The notes beneath the pieces were generated by a model. That model did not search any database and was not told the DNA's origin. It saw nothing but the letters and a program-made list of their open reading frames with translations. Positions 11,612 through 20,547 of a DNA stretch of 64,000 nt are shown piece by piece; the stretch's first letter is position 1, and the number at the start of each line of letters is the position of its first letter. The stretch covers positions 63,830,001 to 63,894,000 of the forward strand of contig CM075353.1 of the NCBI GenBank assembly GCA_037693485.1, given 5' to 3'. The translations under genes and the position numbers were made by a program. The DNA is from Kitagawia praeruptora. Its lineage: Eukaryota > Streptophyta > Magnoliopsida > Apiales > Apiaceae.

Positions 11612-11659
<48 letters not shown>
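11607..11659. repeat. (TA)n microsatellite, left of the foldback element
   Basis: An uninterrupted TA run of about 26 units. Together with the run at 12,045 it encloses the foldback element. An open frame read through it (11,528-11,710) has only alternating Tyr/Ile and is not a gene. Confidence 0.9.
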
Positions 11660-11662
<3 letters not shown>

Positions 11663-12041
11663 TCCCACTCTAGGGAGAACCACCTTACGTGGAGAACCGT
11701 GGAGAACCACTTAAAATGCATTAAAATAGTCCTTTATATAAGGCCCCTGGCGGGGCCCCTTCACATAAAAGTCTTATAATTCTACCCTCTATCCATTCAT
11801 CAAAAAAAAAAATTTAAAAAAAACTTTTAAAAAAATTTAAAAAAATGTTGCCACGTCATCATTTTTTGAAAATTTTGAATTTTTTTTTTTTTTGTAATTT
11901 TTTTTATAAATAGATAGAGTATAGAATTATAAGACTTTTTGTGAAGATGCCCCTGCGGGGCCCTTATATATAAAGCAATTATAATGTATTTTAAATGGTT
12001 CTCCACGGTTCTCCACGTAAGATGGTTCTCCATGGAACAAT

Positions 12042-12044
<3 letters not shown>
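11660..12044. mobile_element. Foldback MITE inserted in a (TA)n tract (Micron-like)
   Basis: The left arm (GGAGAACCACCTTACGTGGA, GAACCGTGGAGAACCACTT, later GGCCCCTGGCGGGGCCCC) and the right arm (GGTTCTCCACGTAAGATGGT and its continuation) are inverted partners over about 140-170 bp. The middle is A- and T-runs around CCACGTCATC. Microsatellite tracts of TA touch both ends. Rice 'Micron' elements of about 400 bp are known to sit between TA microsatellites; this copy (385 bp) has the same architecture, but sequence relatedness was not tested. Confidence 0.65.

Positions 12045-12082
<38 letters not shown>
12045..12082. repeat. (TA)n microsatellite, right of the foldback element
   Basis: A run of about 19 AT/TA units starting right after GGC at the end of the foldback element and ending in ATGTATAT before a gypsy LTR fragment. 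Confidence 0.9.
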
Positions 12083-12088
<6 letters not shown>

Positions 12089-12471
12089 TGTGACACCCTC
12101 CCGACCAGGGGCCCAGATCGGAGGGTCACTGACACACATCTAGATGCATACAACCTAATATAAGAATATAAATATAACATGCTGACAGGCCCTATACTAC
12201 TATTCAAGATCTATCATAGGTAATGGTATGAAACAAGCAAGCCATCATCTAACTAAGTTATTATTATTACAACCCTGAATTCAAAATATTATTACAAACC
12301 CAAGTTCTCAAAAGTACTACTTCCAGTTCTCATAACTAACTTAAGATCTCCTCACTGAGCTGTTATTGCATCTACCTCCGGAGCTACGTGGAAATGAACC
12401 AAGTCGGGTTCATGAAAGGTGCGCTTCCTCGCAGTTTGCATAGTACGGACCATGATGCTTATTTTACTGTC
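12089..12471 (-). mobile_element. Gypsy LTR fragment (3' part, minus strand)
   Basis: It begins TGTGACACCCTCCCGACC, the complement of a gypsy LTR 3' end (..GGGTGTCACA). It resembles in type, not in sequence, the LTR edges at 43,746, 51,340 and 61,803. It breaks off near 12,471 where a different repeat begins, so the rest of the LTR and any internal region are missing. Confidence 0.5.
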
Positions 12472-12477
12472 TGTTGA

Positions 12478-12586
12478 GTATTGAATACAGTAAAAGAATA
12501 CAGAGGGGGGTGAATGAATTCTTGAACTTATTCTCGTTCTTGAATCTGTGTATTGAATACAGTAAAAGAATACAGAGGGGGGGTGA
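12478..12586 (-). repeat. Direct repeat pair with LTR-end-like motif
   Basis: GTATTGAATACAGTAAAAGA plus ATACAGAGGGGGG occurs at 12,478 and at 12,550. On the minus strand each reads CACCCCCC-TCTGTATTC, similar to the CAACCCCCC-TTCTAC motif at the ends of the Sirevirus-type LTRs in this window. It may be a remnant of the LTR end of element 0. Confidence 0.4.
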
Positions 12587-12589
12587 CGG

Positions 12590-13014
12590 AACCGGCATTA
12601 CCCGTTGTTCCGTCTCTCCAATCGTCAGGAATCCGTAGAAACCATTTGGACGGAGTTCCATGTCCCTAATTCTATTATTACCCATGGTTATAGCAGCTAG
12701 ACTTTCAATAAAACTCAACCTCTTTTTTATATCTTCATTTTCAGTTCTAAGCCTCCTAATCTCTAAGTTTTGTTCTTCAAACATGACCCTAGCAGATTCA
12801 GTCTTATTCAAATAAATGTCCTCTTCCCTAATGTTCCTAGGGAGATCAGTAGCAAATACATCTTGGGGTTGACATAAGACTAAGGGAACTTGAGGCCTAA
12901 TATGCACAGGAGTGATTTGAGAATCAGCAACAAAAGAGTGATCAAGATGTGTGTGAATGTGGCAGATGTTAAAGATGGAGGAAATCATGAGCCCATAGGG
13001 CATAGAACCAAGCA
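12590..13014 (-). pseudogene. Third ORF of an older Sirevirus-like element (element 0), C-terminal part
   Basis: This is the downstream half of the frame interrupted by Copia 1. It starts at the AAGCA target duplication with LGSMPYGLMISS and runs to about FLTIGETEQR. A predicted coiled coil (EEQNLEIRRLRTENEDIKKR) occupies its middle. Relative to the N-terminal half at 24,138-25,078 it is out of frame at the insertion point, so a small indel lies near the junction. The open frame continues to 12,464 through the direct repeats, which is probably not original coding. Function is unknown; sizes and order resemble the third ORF of Copia 1. Confidence 0.5.
13010..13014. repeat. Target site duplication, left of Copia 1
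   Basis: AAGCA, repeated at 24,133-24,137 on the other side. Five-base duplications are standard for copia integrases. Confidence 0.9.
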
Positions 13015-14239
13015 TGTTAGGTCCGGAATAACGTAGAAGGGGGGTTGAATACGTTATTTAAAAATATTTCGATTTTCGAGATGTGAAAAATGAGGTCAAC
13101 AACTGAATCGAAATAAAACAATTGGTTCGGGAAAATATCTTTGAACTGATAAAAACCCAAGGGGTGTTACAACTTCTAATCCAACGGATTAGCTTCAAAA
13201 ACTCGAACACTCCTAAGGATAGTTTAGGCACGAGGACCTTCTATCCGACACTTCCTGAAAGCAGACTAAGCCGGCTTTCCTACTAGATGGACTGTCTAGC
13301 AGCTTACACAGAGAAGATATTTAAGAGAGAGAGAAAGTTGTGTGTTGAGGTGTGTTTTGAAATGAAATACAACATGCCTATTTATAGACTTTAGAAAGTT
13401 ACTATGCAGCTAAATTTTACGTAACTGATGACGAAACCTGCTGCTTGTTTTTCAATTTCAACACATTGCTTTTTCAATTTCAAAGTCTTACTTTGAATTT
13501 TTAATTCATGTGGGCCCCACATGTTCCTTACTTTATGAATAGTACTTTTGGGTACTATTCATGAATAGTAATTTCGGTTACTATTCATATGAATAGTACT
13601 ATTCATATGAATAGTGATTTCGGTTACTATTCATGTGAATAGTGATTTCGGTTACTATTCATATGAATAGTGATTTTGGATACTATTCATTTTCTCTCTT
13701 CTGTTTATTCTGCTGTTTTAATTCACCTCAGAAAATAATTCAAGTACCAGATTAATTTAATTATTTTGTTATAAATAATTAATTAATCTGTTACTTATTT
13801 AATTTTCAGAGTAAATTAACTTTTGACAATACCTTGAGATATTATGTCTGTCCTTGATCGTCAATAGGCTTTGGCAATTCTTTCTATGAATTAATGTGTT
13901 GATCCTTCCCGTATGTGTTGACACTTGGTACATTGGTCTGGTTCACAAGTGACTATCACTGATCTTGATCTTCACACCTTCGTTACATTCCAATTTATTA
14001 GCCTGCAGCAATATCTTCAAATACATGAAATCTTTTGGCCCTTCAACTGAATCATCTGTACATCTTATTATGTCACTGAGGCTTGATCATGTTAATGAAC
14101 TTCTTTCAGCGACTTGATCCTTGTTGGTGCCTGTTCTTCAAATTTCACGATCCCTGTATAGAGTTAATATTATTTATCTTTTATCCTAGTTGAGTTATAT
14201 ATGTCCTCCATTACATATTACATTTCATTATACTTTACA
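13015..14239 (-). repeat. Copia 1 3' LTR
   Basis: The edges are TGTTAGGTCCGG (left) and CTTTACA (right), i.e. TG..CA on both strands. The LTR end on the minus strand, CAACCCCCCCTTCTACGTTA, is the conserved motif also seen in Copia 3. Length is 1225 bp. It holds a palindromic repeat block (13,535-13,690) in the part upstream of the expected promoter. Confidence 0.9.
13535..13690. repeat. Palindromic repeat cluster in the Copia 1 3' LTR
   Basis: Alternating TACTATTCATATGAATAGTA-type palindromes and (G/T)ATTTCGGT spacers, about six units. ACTATTCATATGAATAGT is a perfect palindrome. The same block is at 23,428-23,583 in the other LTR. Repeated palindromes are described for Sirevirus LTRs; a regulatory role is inferred. 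Confidence 0.7.
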
Positions 14240-14240
14240 A

Positions 14241-14253
14241 TCTCCCCCTATTT
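14241..14253 (-). other. Copia 1 polypurine tract
   Basis: On the minus strand AAATAGGGGGAGA followed by TTGTAAAG, the first bases of the 3' LTR. This is the plus-strand primer and lies exactly where expected, one or two bases from the LTR edge. It fixes the direction of the element. Confidence 0.85.
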
Positions 14254-14466
14254 GATTGTTAGGGTTTGACAAGCAAATACCTAGAGGATAACTCAACTGA
14301 TACAAATAAAATACAAAGATAAATAATATTAAAGTGCATTCTGGATCATATATATACATTTTCCAGATTTCTAAAAATTAACCAAGTGCAAGACAATTGT
14401 TCCTGTAGACTGAACATATCTTCAAGTTTGCCTTTGCTTTCTTTCCACATTGCACTAATACTCCCA

Positions 14467-15003
14467 TTAGTTTTTCCTTTCCCAAAATAAAGTTAATTCC
14501 GTGTCAACAACCTTTTCCTTGCCTTTACGCCTAGTAGATTTTTCTTGTTCATCCATCTTCTCCCCCTCAGTTGGGTTATCCTCCAGATTAGTAGGATGTG
14601 GAGTTGGTAAATTAGACGAAGATGGCTTTACCAAGGAGTTGATTGCATGACTAAACTGGGATGCCATGGAACTTAATTGAACCTGGAATGCATCATGTTG
14701 AATAAGTTGCAAATTTTTGATTTCTGCAATGGACTTACAGATATTTTGCAACTCTTTCTCCATTGTTTGGACCCGTGTAAGGAGTCTGCTATATTCCTTT
14801 CTGGTTACAGGTACATGTGGTTGAGTAGGTTGCTCACTCGTATGTTCTGCAGGTGTTTCACTCAACACTCTATATTCACTCGGTTTAGTGGTTTGGGTTA
14901 CACTTACATGTTCTGTTGGTGTTTCCCTCAACTTTCCTTTAGAGCTTCCACCGATATGTGTACCTGCAAATGAAATCATCCTAGCCCCTTTTTCAGAGGT
15001 CAC
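14467..15003 (-). pseudogene. Copia 1 third ORF, C-terminal coiled-coil part (frameshifted off)
   Basis: The frame overlaps the end of the 523-aa ORF by four bases (GTGA) and has no ATG at that point, so it is most likely the original C-terminus displaced by a single indel. It is Ser/Thr/Pro-rich at first. A heptad-type stretch near residues 69-110 (RKEYSRLLTRVQTMEKELQN and onward) suggests a coiled coil, followed by a basic, charged tail (STRRKGKEKVV). The coiled coil parallels the one in the third ORF of element 0 (12,590-13,014). Function is unknown. Confidence 0.55.
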
Positions 15004-16571
15004 GGATGGTGCAATGAAAGTTCATGAGCTTCCGTCCTCGCGTGAACGAGTTGCCGACCACTGGTAAAAAGTGGTAAATCTCGAAAGAGATCCAGAGATT
15101 TTCCATCTGGGAGGTTAAACTTGAATCGATTAAATGGCACAAAACCCAAGTTTCCCTCGTACGTCTGTGAAGACACTTGGTTCATAAAAGAACCACCCAC
15201 CAATGGATCATTCCGTAAAATGGAAGATTCACCAGCAGTTATTGAGGTAGGTAATTCCACCTCGGATGCCTGTGAAGGCATTTGATATTTAGAAAGATCA
15301 TCAACCACTCGTATGTTCCGTGAAATGGAACTCAAGATAGTTGCTCCCGTCAATTCAACCTCATTTACATTTGCACTCATTGGATAAGAAAGAATTGTTT
15401 CACTAACAGTTGCCGTTACCTCAGGTTCATTGGGTTTACTTCGTTTAGAATGAGGTAGAGCGGCTGTTGTAACTAACTCCTTATGTGGTGCTGCTGAGGT
15501 ACTATCTCCCTCAATAATGTGGATGACTGGTCGTTTAAGTGACAATTGAGGTGTAGGAGTTTGTTGTGTTTGTGTTTGCATTTGTAGAATGGGCTCTTCG
15601 ACCTGTGTTAGAGTCGGTGGGATTTCCTGCTCTTGGTCGGGTAAGATGGCCACTGGGGGTTGTAGAAACTGTATTTCCTGTGACACAATAGGGAATACAA
15701 AGGTTGGAATAGCAGGGATTGAAATATTACCTTGTCGTATACCTGCTCTCACTGGTCGTGGTAACAACGGAAGTGGGACAGTCTTTAGATATTCAGTTAG
15801 GACTGTAGGCACATCCGTATATTTCTTTTTTCTTATGTAATTAATTACATTCGTCTTCATGGAAGAACATTCCACCTTTTGACCATTTTCCAAGCGTACC
15901 CTGTCTTCATCATTCAAAAAATCATTCAATATTAACTGTAGAAACCTTGGATATAGACATTTGACATTTTGAGTCCGAACGTCTCTTGTTCCCAAGCGTT
16001 TCATTTTTAAAATGATTTGACCAAGCACAATTTTTCCAAGATTAATCCTCAAATTATTGGCGACCGCATACCCTATTATTTGAATAAATTCAGGTATTCG
16101 ATCTTGATTTGTTCTATCTGAGGAAAAAACATGGTTAAGAGTGTGAAAGAAGAAATTCCAGTACTGGGTTAGAAACGTTCTAGAAAGATTACCAGTATTG
16201 AAATTGCCATCTTGGTACCTTATAAAACGAAAGAACATTTCAATCTGTTCGGGTGTAGGATCAGAAACGAGATTTTCCATAGGAAAATGAAGAATTCGAT
16301 TAACATCTCGTTCAGTGACCCTAATCGACCTACCAAATAGTCGATATGTGAATGCACACCCGTCCTGTCCAGAAGTGTTAACCGCACTGCAATATAGTTC
16401 ACACAATGCATCAGGGTTAAGCTGCACCTGTGTAACTAAAGCATAACGGATTAATGAATGTTCATTCAGAAATTCTGTCCAAGCCCGAAATTGCTCATCC
16501 TGAATGGTTTCGATTTGCTGAATAGAAACAGGATTAACTTTAGCAATTAAAAAGCTTCCCTGCAATGCCAT
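15000..16571 (-). CDS. Copia 1 third ORF (523 aa), putative plant transposon protein
   Basis: An uninterrupted frame from ATG at 16,571, in the position where Sireviruses such as soybean SIRE1 carry an env-like ORF. Residues about 15-250 form one globular-looking domain with motifs CELYCSAVN, RSIRVTERDVNRILHFP, YWNFFFHTLNHVFS and GYAVANNLRINLGKIVLGQI. The pattern (short N-terminal lead, W/F-rich middle, 'I..A..N..INLG.I...I') resembles the 'putative plant transposon protein' family (Pfam Transposase_32 type; recalled, not searched). Residues about 260-523 are Pro/Thr/Ser-rich and low-complexity. No signal peptide or clear membrane segment is visible, so an envelope role is not supported. It is striking that this frame is intact while gag and pol are broken. 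Confidence 0.65.
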   Translation of the reverse strand: MALQGSFLIAKVNPVSIQQIETIQDEQFRAWTEFLNEHSLIRYALVTQVQLNPDALCELYCSAVNTSGQDGCAFTYRLFGRSIRVTERDVNRILHFPMENLVSDPTPEQIEMFFRFIRYQDGNFNTGNLSRTFLTQYWNFFFHTLNHVFSSDRTNQDRIPEFIQIIGYAVANNLRINLGKIVLGQIILKMKRLGTRDVRTQNVKCLYPRFLQLILNDFLNDEDRVRLENGQKVECSSMKTNVINYIRKKKYTDVPTVLTEYLKTVPLPLLPRPVRAGIRQGNISIPAIPTFVFPIVSQEIQFLQPPVAILPDQEQEIPPTLTQVEEPILQMQTQTQQTPTPQLSLKRPVIHIIEGDSTSAAPHKELVTTAALPHSKRSKPNEPEVTATVSETILSYPMSANVNEVELTGATILSSISRNIRVVDDLSKYQMPSQASEVELPTSITAGESSILRNDPLVGGSFMNQVSSQTYEGNLGFVPFNRFKFNLPDGKSLDLFRDLPLFTSGRQLVHARTEAHELSLHHP

Positions 16572-16577
16572 TTTCAA

Positions 16578-17275
16578 AAACTTTGAGGAAATTCAAAAAC
16601 AAGGGTTAGTGCGTATAACAAGAATATGAAATCCGCTCTAAAAACCACCAGCTAGATTGAGATATCTTTCCGGTCAAAGCTTGAAATATTCAGCAATTGT
16701 GTGTATATGCTATGTATATCTGAAAATTGATGATGTTAAACACAAACAAAAACTCATCATTTATAAGGTTTCAAGTATTAGTGGGTTAGGTGTAATAGTG
16801 ATAGGTTATGTTTGAAAAATAACACCGCTCAATAATTTCTCACCTAACTACCTAATTAGCCGAAAAAACATCTTATCACCGAAACCTGTCGGCCAAAAAA
16901 ACATCTTATCGCCGAAACCTATCAGTCTATACACATACACATATAATACTTATAATTATTATGGATTTAAAAATAATCACACAGTAAATCAAGAATTAAT
17001 CCACAATAATCAGATAAACTCACAATTAAATAGACATAAAATTAACAAAATATCATTAATTGATATATGTCAATAAAATATTTATTTAATTATGCTACAA
17101 TTAACTCAATTATTTACTAACTAATTAATATAGCATTTATAAGCGTGGTAATTAATATAGAGATACCTATAAAAAAATGATGACTGGATGCAAAGTAAAT
17201 TCACAAGTCCTAAAAATATGGACATTTAAAATACCTGTGAATTTATAACAAATTGCAGTTATTGATTATCCAAAA
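16578..17275 (-). other. Spacer between Copia 1 pol and third ORF
   Basis: About 0.7 kb of AT-rich non-coding sequence. Its part nearest the third ORF holds a TATA-like motif (16,758-16,765). No zinc knuckle, tRNA or repeat element was recognised in it. Confidence 0.6.
16758..16765 (-). promoter_or_regulatory. TATA-like motif upstream of the Copia 1 third ORF
   Basis: TATAAATG on the minus strand, about 190 bases before the ATG at 16,571. The third ORF of element 0 also has a TATA-like motif (25,179-25,187) about 100 bases upstream of its ATG. This could be an internal promoter for a separate mRNA; in AT-rich DNA it could also be chance. Confidence 0.3.
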
Positions 17276-18237
17276 TTAATTAGACAGATTTAACATCCCA
17301 AGTTCACCAACTAACCTGGAGAAAGTGGATTCATCCAGTGGTTTAGTAAAGATGTCTGCAATTTGTTGATCTGTGGGAACAAAATATAATACCATAGTTC
17401 CATTCATGACATGCTCTCGTAAGAAATGATACCTGATATCAATGTGCTTAGTCTTGGTGTGTTGAACTGGATTGTTGGCAATGGCAATGGCACTCGTGTT
17501 GTCGCATAGAATTGGAATTTTGTCCAACATGAGTCCATAGTCCTGAAGTTGATTCCTCATCCACAGGATCTGAGCACAACAACTACCTGCCGCAATGTAT
17601 TCTGCTTCGGCTGTTGAGGTAGATACTGAGTGTTGCTTCTTGCTGTACCAAGATACCAACCTTCTTCCTAGAAACTGACAGCTTCCAGAAGTACTTTTCC
17701 GATCAATCTTACAACCTGCGAAGTCAGAATCTGTATAGCCAATTAGGTCAAAACCTGTTCCTTTAGGGTACCAAATCCCAAGATTGGGGGTTCCCTTAAG
17801 GTATCTGAAAATACGTTTAACAGCTATAAGATGTGACTCTTTAGGGTTAGCCTGGAATCTAGCACATAGACAAGTTGCGAACATAATATCTGGTCTACTA
17901 GCAGTTAAATACAAGAGAGAGCCGATCATACCTCGATACTTCGTGATGTCAACTGACTTACCAGATTTGTCTTCATCAAGCTTGACTGCAGTTGGCATCG
18001 GGGTCTTGGCAGTAGCTGCTTCTTCCATCCCATACTTCTTCAGAAGATCCTTTATGTATTTTGATTGGCAGATGAAAATACCATCAGGCTTCTGAACAAC
18101 TTGAAGTCCAAGGAAGAAGGACAACTCACCCATCATGCTCATCTCGTACCTACTCTGCATTAGCTTAGCAAATCTCTTGCATAACAAGTCATTAGTAGAA
18201 CCAAAAATTATATCATCCACATATACTTGCACCAGAA
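17276..18237 (-). pseudogene. Copia 1 pol: reverse transcriptase C-terminus and RNase H
   Basis: It starts at the RT active-site block (QVYVDDIIFGST, with the catalytic DD). It then shows thumb/connection motifs (MSMMGELSFFLGLQV, ASRPDIMFATCLCARF) and RNase H (DSDFAGCKIDRKSTSG, TAEAEYIAAGSCCAQ, LCDNTSAIAIANN, TKHIDIRYHFLREHV, ADIFTKPL). It ends at GMLNLSN and a natural stop. This piece (about 318 aa) has no internal lesion. It is separated from the RT N-terminal part by a one-base deletion near 18,273, so it cannot be made as part of a full polyprotein. Confidence 0.9.
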
Positions 18238-18555
18238 TTATATCATTTTTATGCTTTTTATGAAAGAGAGTTTGTCGATGATACCTCTTGTAAAACCATT
18301 TTCAAGTAAGAACTTGGAGAGAGTATCATACCATGTTCGAGGGGCTTGCTTGAGACCATAGAGAGCTTTGAAGAGAAAGTACACAAAACCTTCAAATTCC
18401 TTGTCTTCGAACCCAGGGGGTTGTTCAACATAGACTTCTTCCTCTAGATCTCCGTTCAAAAATGCACTCTTCACATCCATCTGAAAAACCTTAAAGTTGG
18501 AGTGTGCAGCAAATGCTAAGAACATCCTGATTGCTTCAAGCCTTGCAACTGGAGC
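18238..18555 (-). pseudogene. Copia 1 pol: RT palm/fingers segment
   Basis: It contains FQMDVKSAFLNGDLEEE, VYVEQPPGFED and ALYGLKQAPRTWYD, the standard copia RT blocks including the first catalytic Asp. A TAA stop (18,556-18,558) lies upstream of it. A single-base loss in a run near 18,273 (AAACTC) throws the frame before the YVDD block. Confidence 0.85.
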
Positions 18556-19215
18556 TTAGGTTTCATCATAATCAATTCCCTCTTCTTGAGAGTAACCTTT
18601 TGCTACCAATCGAGCCTTGTTCCTCGTAACAATACCATTTTCATCCAGTTTATTTCTAAACACCCATCTAGTGCCAATTACAGATTTATCTTTTGGTCTT
18701 GGCACCAGCTTCCATACTTTCTGCCTTTCGAACTGATTGAGTTCTTCCTGCATTGCAGTTACCCAATCTGGATCATCAAGAGCTTCATCAACCTTTTTAG
18801 GTTCAATTTGAGATAAAAATCCTGCGAAATTGCATTCATTCTGTGTTGCTCTTCTAGTCTGTACACCAGTGTCCGGTTCACCAATGATCTGTTCAAAGGG
18901 ATGCGCTCTGCTCCATACCCTTTGTCTCGGAAGATTTGATCTTGATGATTCCCCAAGTTCATAATTGTGTTGAGTGTGATGACTAGTAGATCCAAAATCA
19001 TTGTTTGCTCCCCCTGAGCTGTTGCTTTCAGAGTTTGATGAATCAGAGTTTAATGAACCAGCAGATGCATTCTTTGATGTTTCTTCACTTGATTGGGGTT
19101 CATTTTCATTGTTCACTTGCTCCCCCTCAACATGTGCTGCTGTCTGATCTAATGGTATAGATTGAACAATAGAGTCTGAAAGAGTATCAGAATTTTGTTC
19201 ATTCTCAAATCTCAG
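18556..19215 (-). pseudogene. Copia 1 pol: INT-RT linker and RT N-terminus
   Basis: It follows the in-frame TAG at 19,216. The first 100 or so residues are Ser/Asn/Glu-rich linker. RT begins with DWVTAMQEELNQFERQKVW, GTRWVFRNKLDENG and KARLVAKGYSQEEGIDYDET, then stops at TAA (18,556-18,558) exactly at the DET block where translation should continue. Confidence 0.85.
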
Positions 19216-19635
19216 CTAGTCATGTTCATCAAAATCTTCAAGTCCTGTTATCTTTTTATCATCAAAAGACACATGGATAGATTCCATGACCATTTTTGTT
19301 CTCAGATTGTAGACTCTGAATGCTTTTGTGGATAGTGGGTATCCAACAAAGATTCCTTCATCAGCTTTTAAATCAAATTTGGAAAGCTGTTCTGGATGAG
19401 TCTTAAGAACAAAACATTTACATCCAAACACATGAAAGTACTTCAGGTTCGGCTTCTTCTTTTTCACCATCTCATATGGTGTTTTACCATGCTTGTTTAT
19501 GAGTGTAGCATTCTGTGTGAAACAAGCAGCTTGCACAGCTTCAGCCCAGAAATAAGTTGGCAGCTTTGCTTCATCAAGCATGGTCCTTGCAGCTTCTATG
19601 AGAGTCCTGTTCTTTCTCTCTACTACTCCATTTTG
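19216..19635 (-). pseudogene. Copia 1 pol: integrase C-terminal part
   Basis: This segment follows the TAA at 19,636. It covers the third catalytic Glu region and beyond: KLPTYFWAEAVQAACFTQN, KTPYEMVKKKKPNLKYFHV, ADEGIFVGY and VMESIHVSFDDKK. It ends in TAG (19,216-19,218). Both boundary stops fit C-to-T change of Gln codons (CAA, CAG), the kind of change methylated silenced DNA accumulates. Confidence 0.85.
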
Positions 19636-20535
19636 TTATGGAGTTCCAGGTGCAGAGAATTCTTGCTTTATTCCATTTTCTTTACAAAACTCTTCCATGA
19701 CTACATTCTTGAACTCAGTGCCATTATCACTCCTTATGATTTTCACTGTATGCTTAGATCCTTTGTCCAGTTGTCTGACATGCTCTGTTAAGATTGATGC
19801 AGTTTCTTCTTTCTTGTGCATGAAATATACCCATGTATATCTGGTGTATTCATCAACAATAACCAAAGCATATCTTTTCTTTCCAATAGACATTATATTT
19901 ACTGGACCAAATAAATCAACATGCAATAAGTGATATGGCTCAAGAATTGAGGATTCAGTCTTACTTTTGAATGAAGTTTTCCTTTGTTTTGCCTTTTGAC
20001 ATGAGTCACATAGGCCATCTGGAGTAAAAACTGATTTGGGCAATCCTCTCACAAGATCTTTCTTCACTAGCTCATTAATGCTGTTGAAATTCAGATGAGA
20101 AAGTCTCTTGTGCCAATCCCAGCTTTCTTCAATTGATGCTCTACTCAGTAGACAGATTGCAGAGCCATCAGAGTTTGTTGAAAGCTTGGCTTCATAAATG
20201 TTACCATGCCTGTATCCCTTTAGAACAACTTTTCCTGTAGATTTGCTTACAACTTCACCGTGTTCTTCAAGGAAATCCACATGATAACCTCTGTCACAGA
20301 TTTGACTCACACTTAGTAGATTATGTTTGAGTCCTGAAACTAGAGCTACAGATTCAATGATGACATTCCCAAGTTTGATATTGCCATATCCCAGAGTCCT
20401 TCCTATGTTGCCATCTCCATAAAAAACACTTGGGCCAGCCTTCTCCACAAATTCTGATAGCAGGGCTTTATTTCCAGTCATGTGTCCTGAGCATCCACTG
20501 TCCAGAACAAGGATATTTTTCCTGTTACCCTGCAA
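19636..20535 (-). pseudogene. Copia 1 pol: protease, zinc-binding and integrase core N-terminal part
   Basis: The protease active site VLDSGCSGHMTG opens the frame. A pre-integrase H-H-C-C domain follows (WHKRLSHLNF ... GLCDSCQKAK). The integrase core follows: HVDLFGPVNI (first Asp), VIVDEYTRYTWVYF and IRSDNGTEFKN (second Asp). Translation ends at a TAA right after SAPGTP. The segment is in the same frame as gag but separated from it by two stops (TAG near 20,548 and TGA near 20,539), so it has no ATG of its own at the start. Confidence 0.9.
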
Positions 20536-20539
20536 TCAC
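20530..20539 (-). promoter_or_regulatory. Splice-acceptor-like sequence between gag and protease (Copia 1)
   Basis: On the minus strand GGTTTTTGTGATTGCAG|GG, directly before the protease frame. Copia 3 has TTCTTTTTGATTCTGATTGCAG|GG at the same place (40,031-40,053). The pyrimidine-rich tract plus CAG fits a plant 3' splice site. No partner donor was identified. Confidence 0.35.
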
Positions 20540-20547
20540 AAAAACCA

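Noticed and set aside
11827..12207. Minus-strand frames of 126 and 70 codons
   Set aside because: They consist largely of Tyr/Ile from the TA tract plus the foldback arm.
12464..12590. Continuation of the 183-codon frame through the direct repeats
   Set aside because: The residues (PLCILLLYSI twice) come from the repeat pair and probably lie beyond the original coding end.
15589..15840. Plus-strand frames over the third ORF, gag and pol (e.g. 15,589, 17,784, 19,396, 22,186)
   Set aside because: Antisense shadows of the minus-strand Copia 1 genes without motifs.
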